Shown: positions 9,877-18,189 of the stretch, one piece after another | Layout: each line of letters starts with the position of its first letter | Position numbering within the stretch: position 1 is the first letter of the stretch | From: Nodularia sp. NIES-3585 | GTDB taxonomy: Bacteria > Cyanobacteriota > Cyanobacteriia > Cyanobacteriales > Nostocaceae | NCBI RefSeq assembly: GCF_002218065.1 | Contig: NZ_BDUB01000001.1 | Span: 1,555,852-1,619,851 of the forward strand | Reading direction: 5' to 3' | Length of the DNA: 64,000 nt | Translations under genes and position numbers: made by a program | The notes under the pieces: model-generated | What the model saw: the letters and a program-made list of their open reading frames with translations, nothing else | What the model was told of the DNA's origin: nothing | Databases searched by the model: none

Positions 9877-12387
9877 ATGGTAGATTTTAAGAAATTGCTG
9901 GCATCTCAAAATCAGCAAGTTGTTATAGAACCGACCGAGATTTTTCGACGCTTACCAAAGCCACCAGGTATAAATGACCTTTACACCAGCCAAGACCAGG
10001 TATTAAAAGAATGGTTTGAGCGCAAAAAAGAGCGCGATCTTGTAATAAAGTTACATACGGGAGGTGGAAAAACCCTTGTTGCCTTACTTATTGCCCAGTC
10101 AATCTTAAATGAACACCGTAAGCCTGTAATCTATTTGTCACCAACAAATCAGATTGTTCAGCAGACTTTGGACAAAGCTAAGGAATATAGTATTCCAGCA
10201 GTGGCTTATGATAAGAATAACTCGAATCTTCCAGAAGACTTCCTGGCAGCTAAAAAAGTTCTCATTTGCAACTATCAAGCTCTATTTCATGGTCTTAGTA
10301 AATTTGGAGTTCGTGATGGTAGCAGAACTCCTATTGCAGCAGGAGCAATTATACTAGATGACGCTCATGTGGCTTTTTCTACAATGCGTGAGCAATTTAC
10401 ATTAAAAATTCCCAGAGAAAAAGATCAAGATAGTTATAGTCACCTCACAAATTTATTCCGTAGTGATTTCAATACGCTGGGAAAAGGAGGAACTTTTGAT
10501 GATATTGTAAGCGGTGCAGACAGTGGAATTTTAGAAGTACCCTATTGGAGTTGGCAAGTAAAATCATCTCAAATACGTGAATTTTTACGTCATCAATCAA
10601 GTTCCTATCCTTTAGTTTGGCCACTACTTCGTGATAACTTTGATTATTGTCATTGCTTAATTAGCCGAAATGCCTTTGTTATTACACCAATTTTCCCATT
10701 GGTAGACTTAATACCGACCTTTATAGATTGCCCACATCGTATTTTTATGTCGGCAACTATAAGTGATGATAGTGCTATTATTCGTACATTTGATGCTGAT
10801 CATAATTCAGTGACCAAGCCTATTACATCAAACTCATTAGCTGGTGTGAGTGAACGAATGATTCTTGCCCCAGAACTGATGTTTCCTATGGATAATATAC
10901 AGCGAACTCTCCAGGATATGGCTAAATGGATGGCTGATAAACAGAAAGAAGGAACGTTAATTCTTACCCCATCTGCTAAAAGTGCTGAGTTATGGAAAAA
11001 TATTGCAAAAGTTGCTGATTCAACAGAGAAAGTATCTATATATGTTAAGGAACTTCAGGATGGTAAATCACGCGGTCCATTTGTGTTTTTTAATCGTTAT
11101 GATGGAATAGACCTTCCTGATTCTAGCTGTAGACTATTAATTATCTCTGGATTACCTTTTGGTAGTAGTGAATATGAGAAACATAGAGCAAATACATTTG
11201 CAGGTGCTTCTGAACTTAGTAGTTCTTTAGCTCAACGTATTGAGCAAGGCATGGGAAGAGGTGCGCGAGGATCAGGTGACTACTGTGTAGTAATACTAAC
11301 AGGTAACGATATTGCTGCATGGCTAGGACGCTATGAACAATTCTTGACTAAAAGTACACGCGCTCAGTTTCAAATAGGGCAAGAAATTAGTAAAAACATA
11401 GTTGATGAAAAAGACCTACATGAAACTGTAATAAAGTGCTTAAATCGTGATACAGATTGGATTGAGTATCATGCAAAGTCTTTAGCAAATCTTACAGAAT
11501 CTATCGAAGAAGAACAAAGTTCATTAATTCAAGCGAGTACCGAAAGGAGAGCATTCCAGTTGATACGTACTGGTTACTTTGATAAAGCAATTTCTAAGTT
11601 AGAAGGTTACTGGCAGCAAACAGAAAAAATTGATCTCAAAAGTAGAGGCTGGTTAAAGCAATTAGCCGCCCGTGCAGCACATTACTGGGAAAAAACTGAT
11701 CTATCTCAGAGATACCAGCAGTCAGCATATGCAGATAATTCTAGTTTATTACGTCCTCAAATAATTCCACCATACGTTCAACTGACAAAAACAGGTAAGC
11801 AAGCTGAAGCAATTGTTAATCAAATTACTCGGTATAAAGGCTTAAGAAGAGGTTACTTTGGATGGTTTAATCAAGAGGTGTCGCAATTAGTTCCAGAGTC
11901 ATCTGCTAATCAATTTGAGCAAGCACTTGAAAGACTTGGATCTAATCTCGGTTTTGTTACAGAAAGACCAGAGAAAATTTATGGTATTGGTCCTGATGTT
12001 CTTTGGTTGCTGAACGAAAATTTAGGATTGGTTATCGAAGCAAAAAGCCGTAAGTATCCGCAAAATCCTTTAAACAAGGATAATTTTGGACAATTATTAA
12101 CATCTGTGGAATGGTTTAAAAAAGAGTATCCTAATTACCAACATATAGCTGTATCTGTTCATCAAAACATTAATACAACCAAAGCTATCGTAATTAATGA
12201 TGACTCCAAAGCATTAACACAAGATAAGTTAAATCAGCTTATTACTGATACCAGAATTTTGCTCAAAGAACTATGCGAATCAAATGTCTCTAACGATGAA
12301 CTTGTTATTAAATGTGAGGACTTACTGAATAATTCTTCGCTGAAACCAGAAATATTGATAGAAGAATATCTTGTATTATTTGCCTAA
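9877..12387 (+). CDS. SF2 helicase fused to PD-(D/E)XK-like nuclease
   Basis: 836 residues. Helicase motifs run in order: Q-motif-like TSQDQ (37-41), Walker A TGGGKT (61-66), Ia SPTNQ (88-92), DEAH-box variant DDAH (161-164), SAT (292-294), motif V-like NRYDGIDLPDSSCRLLIISGLPF (406-428, resembling DinG/XPD helicases), and motif VI QRIEQGMGRGARG (453-465). A helical linker (about 480-640) leads to a C-terminal domain with GPDVLW (705-710) and VIEAKS (719-724). The spacing D707...E721-x-K723 fits a PD-(D/E)XK nuclease core. A helicase with a nuclease tail suggests DNA or RNA processing or anti-phage defence; this is inference. The gene is AT-rich and stands alone, with a palindrome upstream. 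Confidence 0.8.
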   Translation: MVDFKKLLASQNQQVVIEPTEIFRRLPKPPGINDLYTSQDQVLKEWFERKKERDLVIKLHTGGGKTLVALLIAQSILNEHRKPVIYLSPTNQIVQQTLDKAKEYSIPAVAYDKNNSNLPEDFLAAKKVLICNYQALFHGLSKFGVRDGSRTPIAAGAIILDDAHVAFSTMREQFTLKIPREKDQDSYSHLTNLFRSDFNTLGKGGTFDDIVSGADSGILEVPYWSWQVKSSQIREFLRHQSSSYPLVWPLLRDNFDYCHCLISRNAFVITPIFPLVDLIPTFIDCPHRIFMSATISDDSAIIRTFDADHNSVTKPITSNSLAGVSERMILAPELMFPMDNIQRTLQDMAKWMADKQKEGTLILTPSAKSAELWKNIAKVADSTEKVSIYVKELQDGKSRGPFVFFNRYDGIDLPDSSCRLLIISGLPFGSSEYEKHRANTFAGASELSSSLAQRIEQGMGRGARGSGDYCVVILTGNDIAAWLGRYEQFLTKSTRAQFQIGQEISKNIVDEKDLHETVIKCLNRDTDWIEYHAKSLANLTESIEEEQSSLIQASTERRAFQLIRTGYFDKAISKLEGYWQQTEKIDLKSRGWLKQLAARAAHYWEKTDLSQRYQQSAYADNSSLLRPQIIPPYVQLTKTGKQAEAIVNQITRYKGLRRGYFGWFNQEVSQLVPESSANQFEQALERLGSNLGFVTERPEKIYGIGPDVLWLLNENLGLVIEAKSRKYPQNPLNKDNFGQLLTSVEWFKKEYPNYQHIAVSVHQNINTTKAIVINDDSKALTQDKLNQLITDTRILLKELCESNVSNDELVIKCEDLLNNSSLKPEILIEEYLVLFA

Positions 12388-12460
12388 ACAGAAAATTGAT
12401 CTGTCAAAAAAAGAGAAACACCTCATTTTTAAGGCTGATTTATATCTTTACAAGAGTAAG

Positions 12461-12484
12461 AAAGCGGCAAAATTTTGTCGCTTT
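12461..12484. terminator. convergent terminator between helicase and mdh
   Basis: AAAGCGGCAAAA and TTTTGTCGCTTT form a long stem with one G-T position. It lies between the convergent helicase gene and mdh and is flanked by A- and T-rich DNA, so it could serve both. Confidence 0.6.
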
Positions 12485-12501
12485 TATCAGTAAAATGATT
12501 A

Positions 12502-13461
12502 TTACATCGCCAAAATTTCCTGCGCCCGATTAATATTATCCCGCACAGCTTGCGCCGAAATCTGCAAAGCTTCTCTTTCCCCATCGGTGAGATGCAATTC
12601 CAAAATCTTCTCAATTCCACCGCAACCCAAACGACAGGGAACACCAATCACAACATCATCTAAACCGTATTCACCTTGTAAATAAGTCGCCACAGGTAAC
12701 AACCGCGACTGATTCAACAAAATTGATTCCACCATCACACTCGCAGCTGAAGCAGGGGCAAAAAATGCCCCCCCAGTCTGCATCAATTCCACAATTTCCG
12801 CGCCCCCGTTGCGGGTTCTCTCTACCAAACGGTCAATTGTGGCTGAATCGAGTAATTCTGTGATGGGAATGCCGTTAACGGTCGCATAACGAGACAAGGG
12901 AACCATTAAATCACCGTGGCTACCCAATACCATCGCCTTGACATCAGCGGGTAATACCCCTAACTCTAAAGCAATAAAAGTTTCAAATCGGGCTGAGTCC
13001 AATACCCCAGCCATACCCATAACTCGGTGACCTGGTAAACCTGTCGCTTCCCAAGCTAAATAAGTCATCACATCTAAGGGATTGGTGACTACTATAAAAA
13101 TAGCATTGGGAGAATGAGCGATCGCACTCTTAGCTGCTTCGACTACAATCTTCGCATTAATTTTCAGCAAATCATCCCGACTCATCCCAGGTTTACGAGG
13201 AATTCCGGCAGTAATTACCACAATTTCGGAATCAGCCGTATCAGCATAATCATTCGTCCCGATAATCTGCCGATGATGTAACTCAATACCCCTAGCTTCC
13301 ATCAAATCCAATGCTAAACCTTGGGGCATTCCGTCAACAATATCCAGCAACACCACATCTGCAAGATTTTTCTCAGCAATGCGTTGGGCGAGAGTACTAC
13401 CAACTTTACCAGCACCAACGATGGTGACACGAGGCGAACGGCATAGAATAGGGGAAATCAT
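12502..13461 (-). CDS. mdh: malate dehydrogenase
   Basis: 319 residues, LDH-like malate dehydrogenase type. The NAD-binding glycine motif is VGAGKVGSTLA (15-25). The substrate-binding segment is ITAGIPRKPGMSRDDLL, followed by NPLDVMTYLAWEATG and the catalytic His in LGSHGDLMVP. It interconverts malate and oxaloacetate with NAD(H) in the cytosol. It stands alone on the minus strand, with a shared terminator downstream. Confidence 0.95.
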   Translation of the reverse strand: MISPILCRSPRVTIVGAGKVGSTLAQRIAEKNLADVVLLDIVDGMPQGLALDLMEARGIELHHRQIIGTNDYADTADSEIVVITAGIPRKPGMSRDDLLKINAKIVVEAAKSAIAHSPNAIFIVVTNPLDVMTYLAWEATGLPGHRVMGMAGVLDSARFETFIALELGVLPADVKAMVLGSHGDLMVPLSRYATVNGIPITELLDSATIDRLVERTRNGGAEIVELMQTGGAFFAPASAASVMVESILLNQSRLLPVATYLQGEYGLDDVVIGVPCRLGCGGIEKILELHLTDGEREALQISAQAVRDNINRAQEILAM

Positions 13462-13466
13462 AATAA

Positions 13467-13504
13467 TTCGTAATTTGTAATTCGTAATTCGTAATTCGTA
13501 ATTA
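13467..13504. repeat. 7-bp tandem repeat (ATTCGTA type)
   Basis: About five units of ATTCGTA or close variants lie upstream of mdh. They run into the 5' end of the truncated antitoxin-like frame at 13522-13692. Confidence 0.85.
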
Positions 13505-13521
13505 AGAAAGTCTTAGATTTT

Positions 13522-13692
13522 GTGGAATTTCTTCGCTTGAAAACCTCTGTAAATAAAACTCCCTTGGGAGAACGGTTACGCCAAATTCGCTCTAGAATTG
13601 TTGCTTCTGGGAAACATTTATTAGATGAAGATGAAATAGAGAAAGAACTCGCTAGTCGCAGAGGTGGGTTACAGGGTAGAGAAGGATGTTAA
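13522..13692 (+). pseudogene. antitoxin-like fragment missing its N-terminus
   Basis: The open frame reads KKVLDFVEFLRLKT (partly upstream of the GTG), then TPLGERLRQIRSRIVASGKH, LLDEDEIEKELASRRGG. The first part matches the C-terminal VLDFVEFL segment of DUF2281-type cyanobacterial antitoxins; the second is the conserved tail of similar antitoxins. The normal N-terminal ~20-25 residues are absent, and the frame runs back into the ATTCGTA tandem repeats. No toxin gene follows. A 56-residue product from GTG is possible. I read it as a remnant. Confidence 0.5.
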
Positions 13693-13749
13693 TGTTTTCT
13701 GGTCAATATTCTAGAGAACTATATATATTGGGTATAAAATAAAATATTG

Positions 13750-13773
13750 AAACCTGCGGGGGCAGGTTTTTTT
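13750..13773. terminator. rho-independent terminator
   Basis: AAACCTGC and GCAGG-TTT arms around a G-rich loop are followed on the plus strand by TTTTTTT. On the minus strand the stem is followed by an AT-rich run, so it may also end the ndhO transcript. Confidence 0.8.
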
Positions 13774-13801
13774 GGTGTAGGGTCAGACTTGACGCTGAAA
13801 G

Positions 13802-14017
13802 TTAGTTAAATTCTTCAAGTTGATCCAAGCGTAACCAAATATTTGGTGTTGGTACTTTCCCGAATTTTACCAGAGCATAATCACCTTTCGTATCGACAAT
13901 TTCGCCTTTGCTGTCAAACAAATATGAAGGAAAGCGGGTATCACTGGCTTTTGCTTCCAGACTGTTTTCCAACTTCTCGCGGATAGCGCGAACCATGTCT
14001 CCCTTTTTAACTGCCAT
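13802..14017 (-). CDS. ndhO: NDH-1 complex subunit O
   Basis: This 71-residue protein carries the conserved NdhO sequence [19 protein letters not shown] ... [24 protein letters not shown]. NdhO is a small peripheral subunit of the cyanobacterial and plastid photosynthetic NDH-1 complex, used in cyclic electron flow and respiration at the thylakoid membrane. Length and ends match the family. The neighbours are unrelated (mutM, mdh). Confidence 0.95.
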   Translation of the reverse strand: MAVKKGDMVRAIREKLENSLEAKASDTRFPSYLFDSKGEIVDTKGDYALVKFGKVPTPNIWLRLDQLEEFN

Positions 14018-14125
14018 AAATTGCCTCTTGAATTTGTGGATCGTTTTAAGAGGATTTTAGCTTGTGGACAGATGTATTTTCACTTAAGAATATCTTGAAC
14101 ACAAAAGGACAAAGCAAATATTCCA

Positions 14126-14159
14126 CTCCCCACTCCCCACTCCCCACTCCCCACTCCCC
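14126..14159. repeat. 7-bp tandem repeat (CCCCACT type)
   Basis: About five units of CCACTCC lie between ndhO and the end of mutM, the reverse complement of the array at 3483-3516. They abut the mutM stop codon. Confidence 0.9.
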
Positions 14160-15008
14160 TCAATTTTGACACTGGGGGCAGAAGTGACTGGAACGCCCAG
14201 CTAATTTAATGCGCTGTATGGGTGTACTACAAACTCGGCAAGGTTCCCCAGTGCGGTTATATACCCAGGCAACACCGCCATAATTACCGTTAACCCCTTG
14301 AACGTTGAGGAAATTACTAAAAGTTGTCCCGCCAGCCGCAATGCTGGTTTCTAAGACTTGAATAATGGTTGTATGTAAACGCTGAATTTGGTCTAACTGC
14401 AAATCTAAACAAAGGGTTACTGGTAAAATTCCACTTTTAAATAAAGCTTCATCAGCATAAATATTACCTAATCCTGCTACCACTGACTGATCTAATAGTG
14501 CCGTTTTGATGGGACGACGGCGATTTTTCAATTTAGTGGCGAGATAATCAACGGTGAACTCTGGTGAAAATGGGTCTACTGCTAGTTTTGCTAAACCAGT
14601 CATGATAGTTTCTACTGCTAATCCTGGGGGAACCCACCACATTTGCCCGAAGGTGCGCTGGTCTACAAAGCGTAATTCTTGCTGATCCTCAAAGTATAAT
14701 CTCACCCTGGTATGCTTGTGTACTGGTTCATCTTGATGTACCCACAGTAATTGTCCAGTCATTCGCAGATGAACGCCTAGCCAGATGGGAGATGAATGAG
14801 ATGGGATGGTGAGTTGGGCTAAAAGATATTTACCACGACGATGCCAAGAAGCGATCGCACTGCCGGTAATTTCAGGAATAAACTCATCTACAGAAAATGG
14901 GTAGGCGATGGTGCGGTTCAGCAACACATCCCCACCCGTAATTTCTCGATGCCGGGTCAATTGATTTAGACCCCTGCGGACTGTTTCGACTTCAGGCAAT
15001 TCAGGCAT
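14160..15008 (-). CDS. mutM: formamidopyrimidine-DNA glycosylase
   Basis: 282 residues. After Met removal the N-terminus is PELPEVETVRRGL, giving the catalytic proline and the adjacent glutamate. HRRGKYLLAQL carries the conserved lysine. The C-terminal zinc finger is CRVCSTPI...FCPQCQ (four cysteines). The enzyme removes 8-oxoguanine and ring-opened purines and nicks abasic sites, which protects against photosynthetic oxidative damage. The domains are complete. Confidence 0.96.
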   Translation of the reverse strand: MPELPEVETVRRGLNQLTRHREITGGDVLLNRTIAYPFSVDEFIPEITGSAIASWHRRGKYLLAQLTIPSHSSPIWLGVHLRMTGQLLWVHQDEPVHKHTRVRLYFEDQQELRFVDQRTFGQMWWVPPGLAVETIMTGLAKLAVDPFSPEFTVDYLATKLKNRRRPIKTALLDQSVVAGLGNIYADEALFKSGILPVTLCLDLQLDQIQRLHTTIIQVLETSIAAGGTTFSNFLNVQGVNGNYGGVAWVYNRTGEPCRVCSTPIQRIKLAGRSSHFCPQCQN

Positions 15009-15045
15009 TTAAGCTGATTAAACGGGCAAATTTTAGGTAATGGAT

Positions 15046-15083
15046 AATGGTGGGTTAGGACGATAGTCCGTAACCCACCCTAC
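15046..15083. repeat. hairpin repeat, copy 3 (after psaE)
   Basis: Arms GGTGGGTTA and TAACCCACC, extended by GGAC/GTCC pairing inside, lie 15 bases downstream of the psaE stop. Outer flanks (AAT...CTAC) match the copies at 8247 and 33984; only the centre differs. It is a plausible transcript end for psaE. Confidence 0.8.
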
Positions 15084-15098
15084 AAGTGCTACAACTGC

Positions 15099-15311
15099 TT
15101 ATTTTTTCGCTTTAGCCTTTGGTGCTTCTACCTCAACTAATTCGTCTATGGCAAAGTTGTTGGTGTTAATACCGGAGTAATTCACCTTATCAAACCGGAC
15201 AATTGCTGCGTATTTGATGCCGCTTTGGTCGATAGTAGCCACAGTGCCTACTTCTTGAAACCAGTAGGATTCGGGGCGGAGGATACGTACTTTAGAACCA
15301 CGTTGAACCAT
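15099..15311 (-). CDS. psaE: photosystem I subunit IV (PsaE)
   Basis: This 70-residue SH3-like protein sits on the stromal (cytoplasmic) face of photosystem I and aids ferredoxin docking and cyclic flow. The sequence [25 protein letters not shown] ... [25 protein letters not shown] is the standard PsaE core, with a lysine-rich tail (APKAKAKK). A palindromic repeat follows the stop closely. Confidence 0.97.
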   Translation of the reverse strand: MVQRGSKVRILRPESYWFQEVGTVATIDQSGIKYAAIVRFDKVNYSGINTNNFAIDELVEVEAPKAKAKK

Positions 15312-15541
15312 GATTATCTTCCCTTTTAATTATTGATTGCCAATATATGGGGCTATTTGATTTCACTGTACATCTTGAAGGCCTCGCCTAGAGGCTTTGT
15401 TAAGTTATTTATCACTGGCATCTCTTCCTTTGAGCGCTTACTCACGGCTAACCCCAAACTTAAAATAGGTGTCTGACCCTCCTTGACAAAAACCCCATGA
15501 TCGCTTAATTTCATTCGGATAATACACAAATTAGCGCAAAT

Positions 15542-16126
15542 TTATGTTTTACTCAAAACAAACACACTACCCTCGTTACCCCTGCTAACTCGCAAATCGC
15601 TATCTATATAAGTAATGTCCAGCCAGCCTTGCTGTTTATCACTGTTTAAGGGAGTATCAAGCGCCGTAAATTTTTTACCAGCTTCAATTTGCTGGATAAA
15701 ACTGGCGGGAGAACTGTAATCTAGAAAACGTTTTAAACCAACAATTGAGCGCTGAAATTTTACTTGGACACGTCGTTCTGAAACTGGTTCAAATTTGGCA
15801 GCTACACTAACTAAACCTTCGAGATAAGGTAAGCCATAAATCTCGGCTATGTTATAAACGCTGGTAGTGTTGACTCGGATAGACTGATAAATTTGACCAA
15901 GTTTACATAAAGGGATGCGATCCAGGTTTAAAAGCGCCTTGCTGGTTGTATATATTAAGCGCCAATCACCATCGAGCAAATTGCTTGCTTCTAGGGGACG
16001 AGGCGTAGGGTTAAAGTCTTCCAAGTTAGCGATCGCGGCTAAGATAGACTGTTTTTGTGGTTCAGTCGCTAGTAAACCGCGATTTGTCCCAGCGATCGCA
16101 TCCATGAGATTTGCTTTGCCGATCAT
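15542..16126 (-). CDS. PAP/fibrillin family protein
   Basis: A 194-residue plastid-lipid-associated (fibrillin/plastoglobulin) family protein. Signatures are LLDGDWRLIYTTSKALLNLDRIP and, at the C-terminus, GWLDITYIDSDLRVSRGNEGSVFVL. In plants and cyanobacteria these lipocalin-like proteins bind lipids or quinones at thylakoids and lipid droplets and help in photoprotection. There is no signal peptide. It lies upstream of psaE on the same strand but 230 bp away. Confidence 0.85.
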   Translation of the reverse strand: MIGKANLMDAIAGTNRGLLATEPQKQSILAAIANLEDFNPTPRPLEASNLLDGDWRLIYTTSKALLNLDRIPLCKLGQIYQSIRVNTTSVYNIAEIYGLPYLEGLVSVAAKFEPVSERRVQVKFQRSIVGLKRFLDYSSPASFIQQIEAGKKFTALDTPLNSDKQQGWLDITYIDSDLRVSRGNEGSVFVLSKT

Positions 16127-16367
16127 CGTCTGTTACCTCAAAATTCATCAGGATTCATCTACCTTAAGTCGATATTAATGTCGTATGTATAGCACCTTAC
16201 AAAAGACGAGAAATCTATTCGAGATTGCCCTAGCACTATTAAATAAAATAATTCTGTCAGCTTACGGATTTATTCACCCCAGAGTCGAATGAATAATTAA
16301 ATTATCCCGTGTCAGTGATAGACTTCTTAATGTCTAGTTACATGAACCTTTTTGTGTTTTCGTAGAT

Positions 16368-16607
16368 ATGTTGAATTCTCCTTTAACTGAAGAACCCCGT
16401 AACCAACGCGCACCGGTCATCCCATTAAAGCCAGAGTCTTCTATGCTGGACTGGTTGCAAGTTCAAGGCCGTCTGGTAGCGCGTAATGTTCAAGAAGCTG
16501 ATTTTTCACAGCAAGAAGCAGAAATATCAGACTTATTGAGTACAGAAGATGGCATAGAGGATTACGATATGGATGATGACAGTGAAGTGAGTGTAGAGGA
16601 AGATTAG
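16368..16607 (+). CDS. DUF3134 family protein
   Basis: A 79-residue acidic protein (MLNSPLTEEPRNQRAPVIPLKPESSMLDWLQVQGRLVAR ... DDDSEVSVEED) that matches the small cyanobacterial DUF3134 group, of unknown function. No membrane segment; the C-terminus is strongly acidic. It precedes mraY by about 155 bp on the same strand. Confidence 0.8.
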   Translation: MLNSPLTEEPRNQRAPVIPLKPESSMLDWLQVQGRLVARNVQEADFSQQEAEISDLLSTEDGIEDYDMDDDSEVSVEED

Positions 16608-16762
16608 CCGATTGAGGCTGATTACTAGTACCACAAGGCGTTCATCAAAAGTCAAAAGGCTTTTCTAGTGACAAATGTATATTTATTTTTGCCTTGCTGT
16701 ACTAAGTAATATCTATTGTTCTCATTGTTGAATTTTTTAAGTGTGGAGTGAAGGGAATTTTT

Positions 16763-17866
16763 GTGGACGCTAAATTGTCTCCTAATCAAGGATCAAACAT
16801 TTCGGGTATTGGATTAGCTTCTGGTTTAGTTGTAGCGCTCAGTGTAGCCGCATTGATATTTGATTGGCTGGGCAATAGAACGCCCTGGCAAGGTATGTCG
16901 CTAACTTTACCATTGTTGGTGTGTGCTGTTAGTTCAGCGGCCATGGGCTTTGTGGTCATACCACTGCTACAAGCACTCAAAACTGGTCAAATCATCCGCG
17001 AGGATGGACCCCAAGCCCATTTGAAAAAAGCTGGTACACCAACTATGGGGGGTATATTCTTTATCCCCGTGGCTGTGGCGATCGCCTGTATATTTGCTAA
17101 TTTTGCCCCAGAAGTGCTGGCCGTTTCTGGTTTAACTCTCAGCTATGGATTTGTGGGCTGGCTTGATGATTGGCAAATTCTGCGCCGCAAATCAAATAAA
17201 GGCATATCCCCGAAGATGAAACTGGCTTTGCAAATTGTATTTGCCGCGATGTTTTGTCTGTGGCTGATGTCTACTCAAGATTCTCAGATTACAAATATTG
17301 CCTTACCTTGGGTGAGCTTTACATTGCCTTTAGGATTTTTATTCTGGCCTTTGGCTGGTTTTGCCCTAGTAGCAGAGAGTAATGCCACTAATTTAACTGA
17401 CGGTGTTGATGGTTTAGCAGCAGGAACCGTGGCGATCGCTTTACTAGCATTAGGTGCTATAGTCGCCCCGGCTTACCCTGGATTGATGGTTTTTTGTGCC
17501 GCATTAAGTGGCGGTTGCTTAGGTTTCTTAGCCCATAACCGCAACCCAGCCCGTGTGTTCATGGGTGATACTGGTTCTTTGGCACTGGGTGGGGCTTTAG
17601 CGGCTGTCGCATTACTGACTAATAGTTTGGTAGCCTTGTTTATTCTCAGTGGTATTTTCTTTGTAGAAACCATTTCTGTAATCGCGCAGGTAGGTTATTA
17701 CAAAGCCACTAAGGGGCCTGATGGGAAAGGTAAGCGTTTGTTTAAAATGGCTCCCCTACACCATCACCTAGAGTTGAGTGGCTGGTCAGAATTACAAGTA
17801 GTAGCGGTGTTTTATATAATCGCTGCGATTTTGGCTGTCATTTGTTTAGCAATTGCACCTGTTTAA
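16763..17866 (+). CDS. mraY: phospho-N-acetylmuramoyl-pentapeptide transferase
   Basis: A 367-residue, ~10-11-helix membrane enzyme that makes lipid I from UDP-MurNAc-pentapeptide and undecaprenyl phosphate. Motifs: REDGPQAHLKKAGTPTMGGIFF, GWLDDWQILRRKSNKG (catalytic DD), NLTDGVDGLA, FMGDTGSLALGG and MAPLHHHLELSGW. The GTG at 16763 (VDAKLSPNQG) is preferred because AAGGGA lies six bases upstream and homologues begin MDAKLSP; a GTG at 16748 is the alternative. A terminator follows. Confidence 0.96.
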   Translation: MDAKLSPNQGSNISGIGLASGLVVALSVAALIFDWLGNRTPWQGMSLTLPLLVCAVSSAAMGFVVIPLLQALKTGQIIREDGPQAHLKKAGTPTMGGIFFIPVAVAIACIFANFAPEVLAVSGLTLSYGFVGWLDDWQILRRKSNKGISPKMKLALQIVFAAMFCLWLMSTQDSQITNIALPWVSFTLPLGFLFWPLAGFALVAESNATNLTDGVDGLAAGTVAIALLALGAIVAPAYPGLMVFCAALSGGCLGFLAHNRNPARVFMGDTGSLALGGALAAVALLTNSLVALFILSGIFFVETISVIAQVGYYKATKGPDGKGKRLFKMAPLHHHLELSGWSELQVVAVFYIIAAILAVICLAIAPV

Positions 17867-17904
17867 AATTTTTGCTCTTTTGAAAAACTTATTTAAGAAA
17901 CTAC

Positions 17905-17930
17905 AACCCCCGTGTATATGGGGGTTTTTT
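17905..17930 (+). terminator. rho-independent terminator after mraY
   Basis: AACCCCC and GGGGGTT arms around GTGTATAT, followed by TTTTTT, 40 bases after the mraY stop. Confidence 0.9.
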
Positions 17931-17951
17931 AATCGCTATCAGTTAGGGAGC

Positions 17952-18086
17952 CTACGGTGTAGACACATCCTGAGCCAAAGAGAGTTTCCAGCCCTAAAAA
18001 CAAGATTTAATCAGAAATCTTGTTCCCCTCCTCGCTTGCACCGGAGGGGCTAGGGGTGGGGTGTTATGACAGTGTGTACACCATAG
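17952..18086. mobile_element. 135-bp MITE-like element, copy A, with flanking direct repeat
   Basis: The ends are imperfect inverted repeats, CTACGGTGTAGACAC at left and GTGTGTACACCATAG at right (13 of 15 positions). A perfect 10-bp direct repeat, GTTAGGGAGC, flanks them directly at 17942-17951 and 18087-18096, as expected of a target-site duplication inside a GGGAGCA-type tandem run. The interior holds a perfect 10-bp inverted repeat (17999-18024) and a C/G-rich stretch but no gene. The element at 25519-25653 has the same ends and the same length. Confidence 0.7.
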
Positions 18087-18189
18087 GTTAGGGAGCAGGG
18101 AGCAGGGTGCAGGGGGAAACAGAATTTTGCCGTTTTTGCACGGATGCACAGAATGATCATTAATTAGGCGGACATGATATTAATTGGCT

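Noticed and set aside
9877..12387. Reading the helicase gene as a Type I or III restriction subunit
   Set aside because: No methylase, specificity gene or restriction partner is adjacent; it is a single solitary gene.
13802..15311. ndhO-mutM-psaE as one operon
   Set aside because: Gaps of 90-140 bp contain tandem repeats and a hairpin, so joint transcription is not supported.
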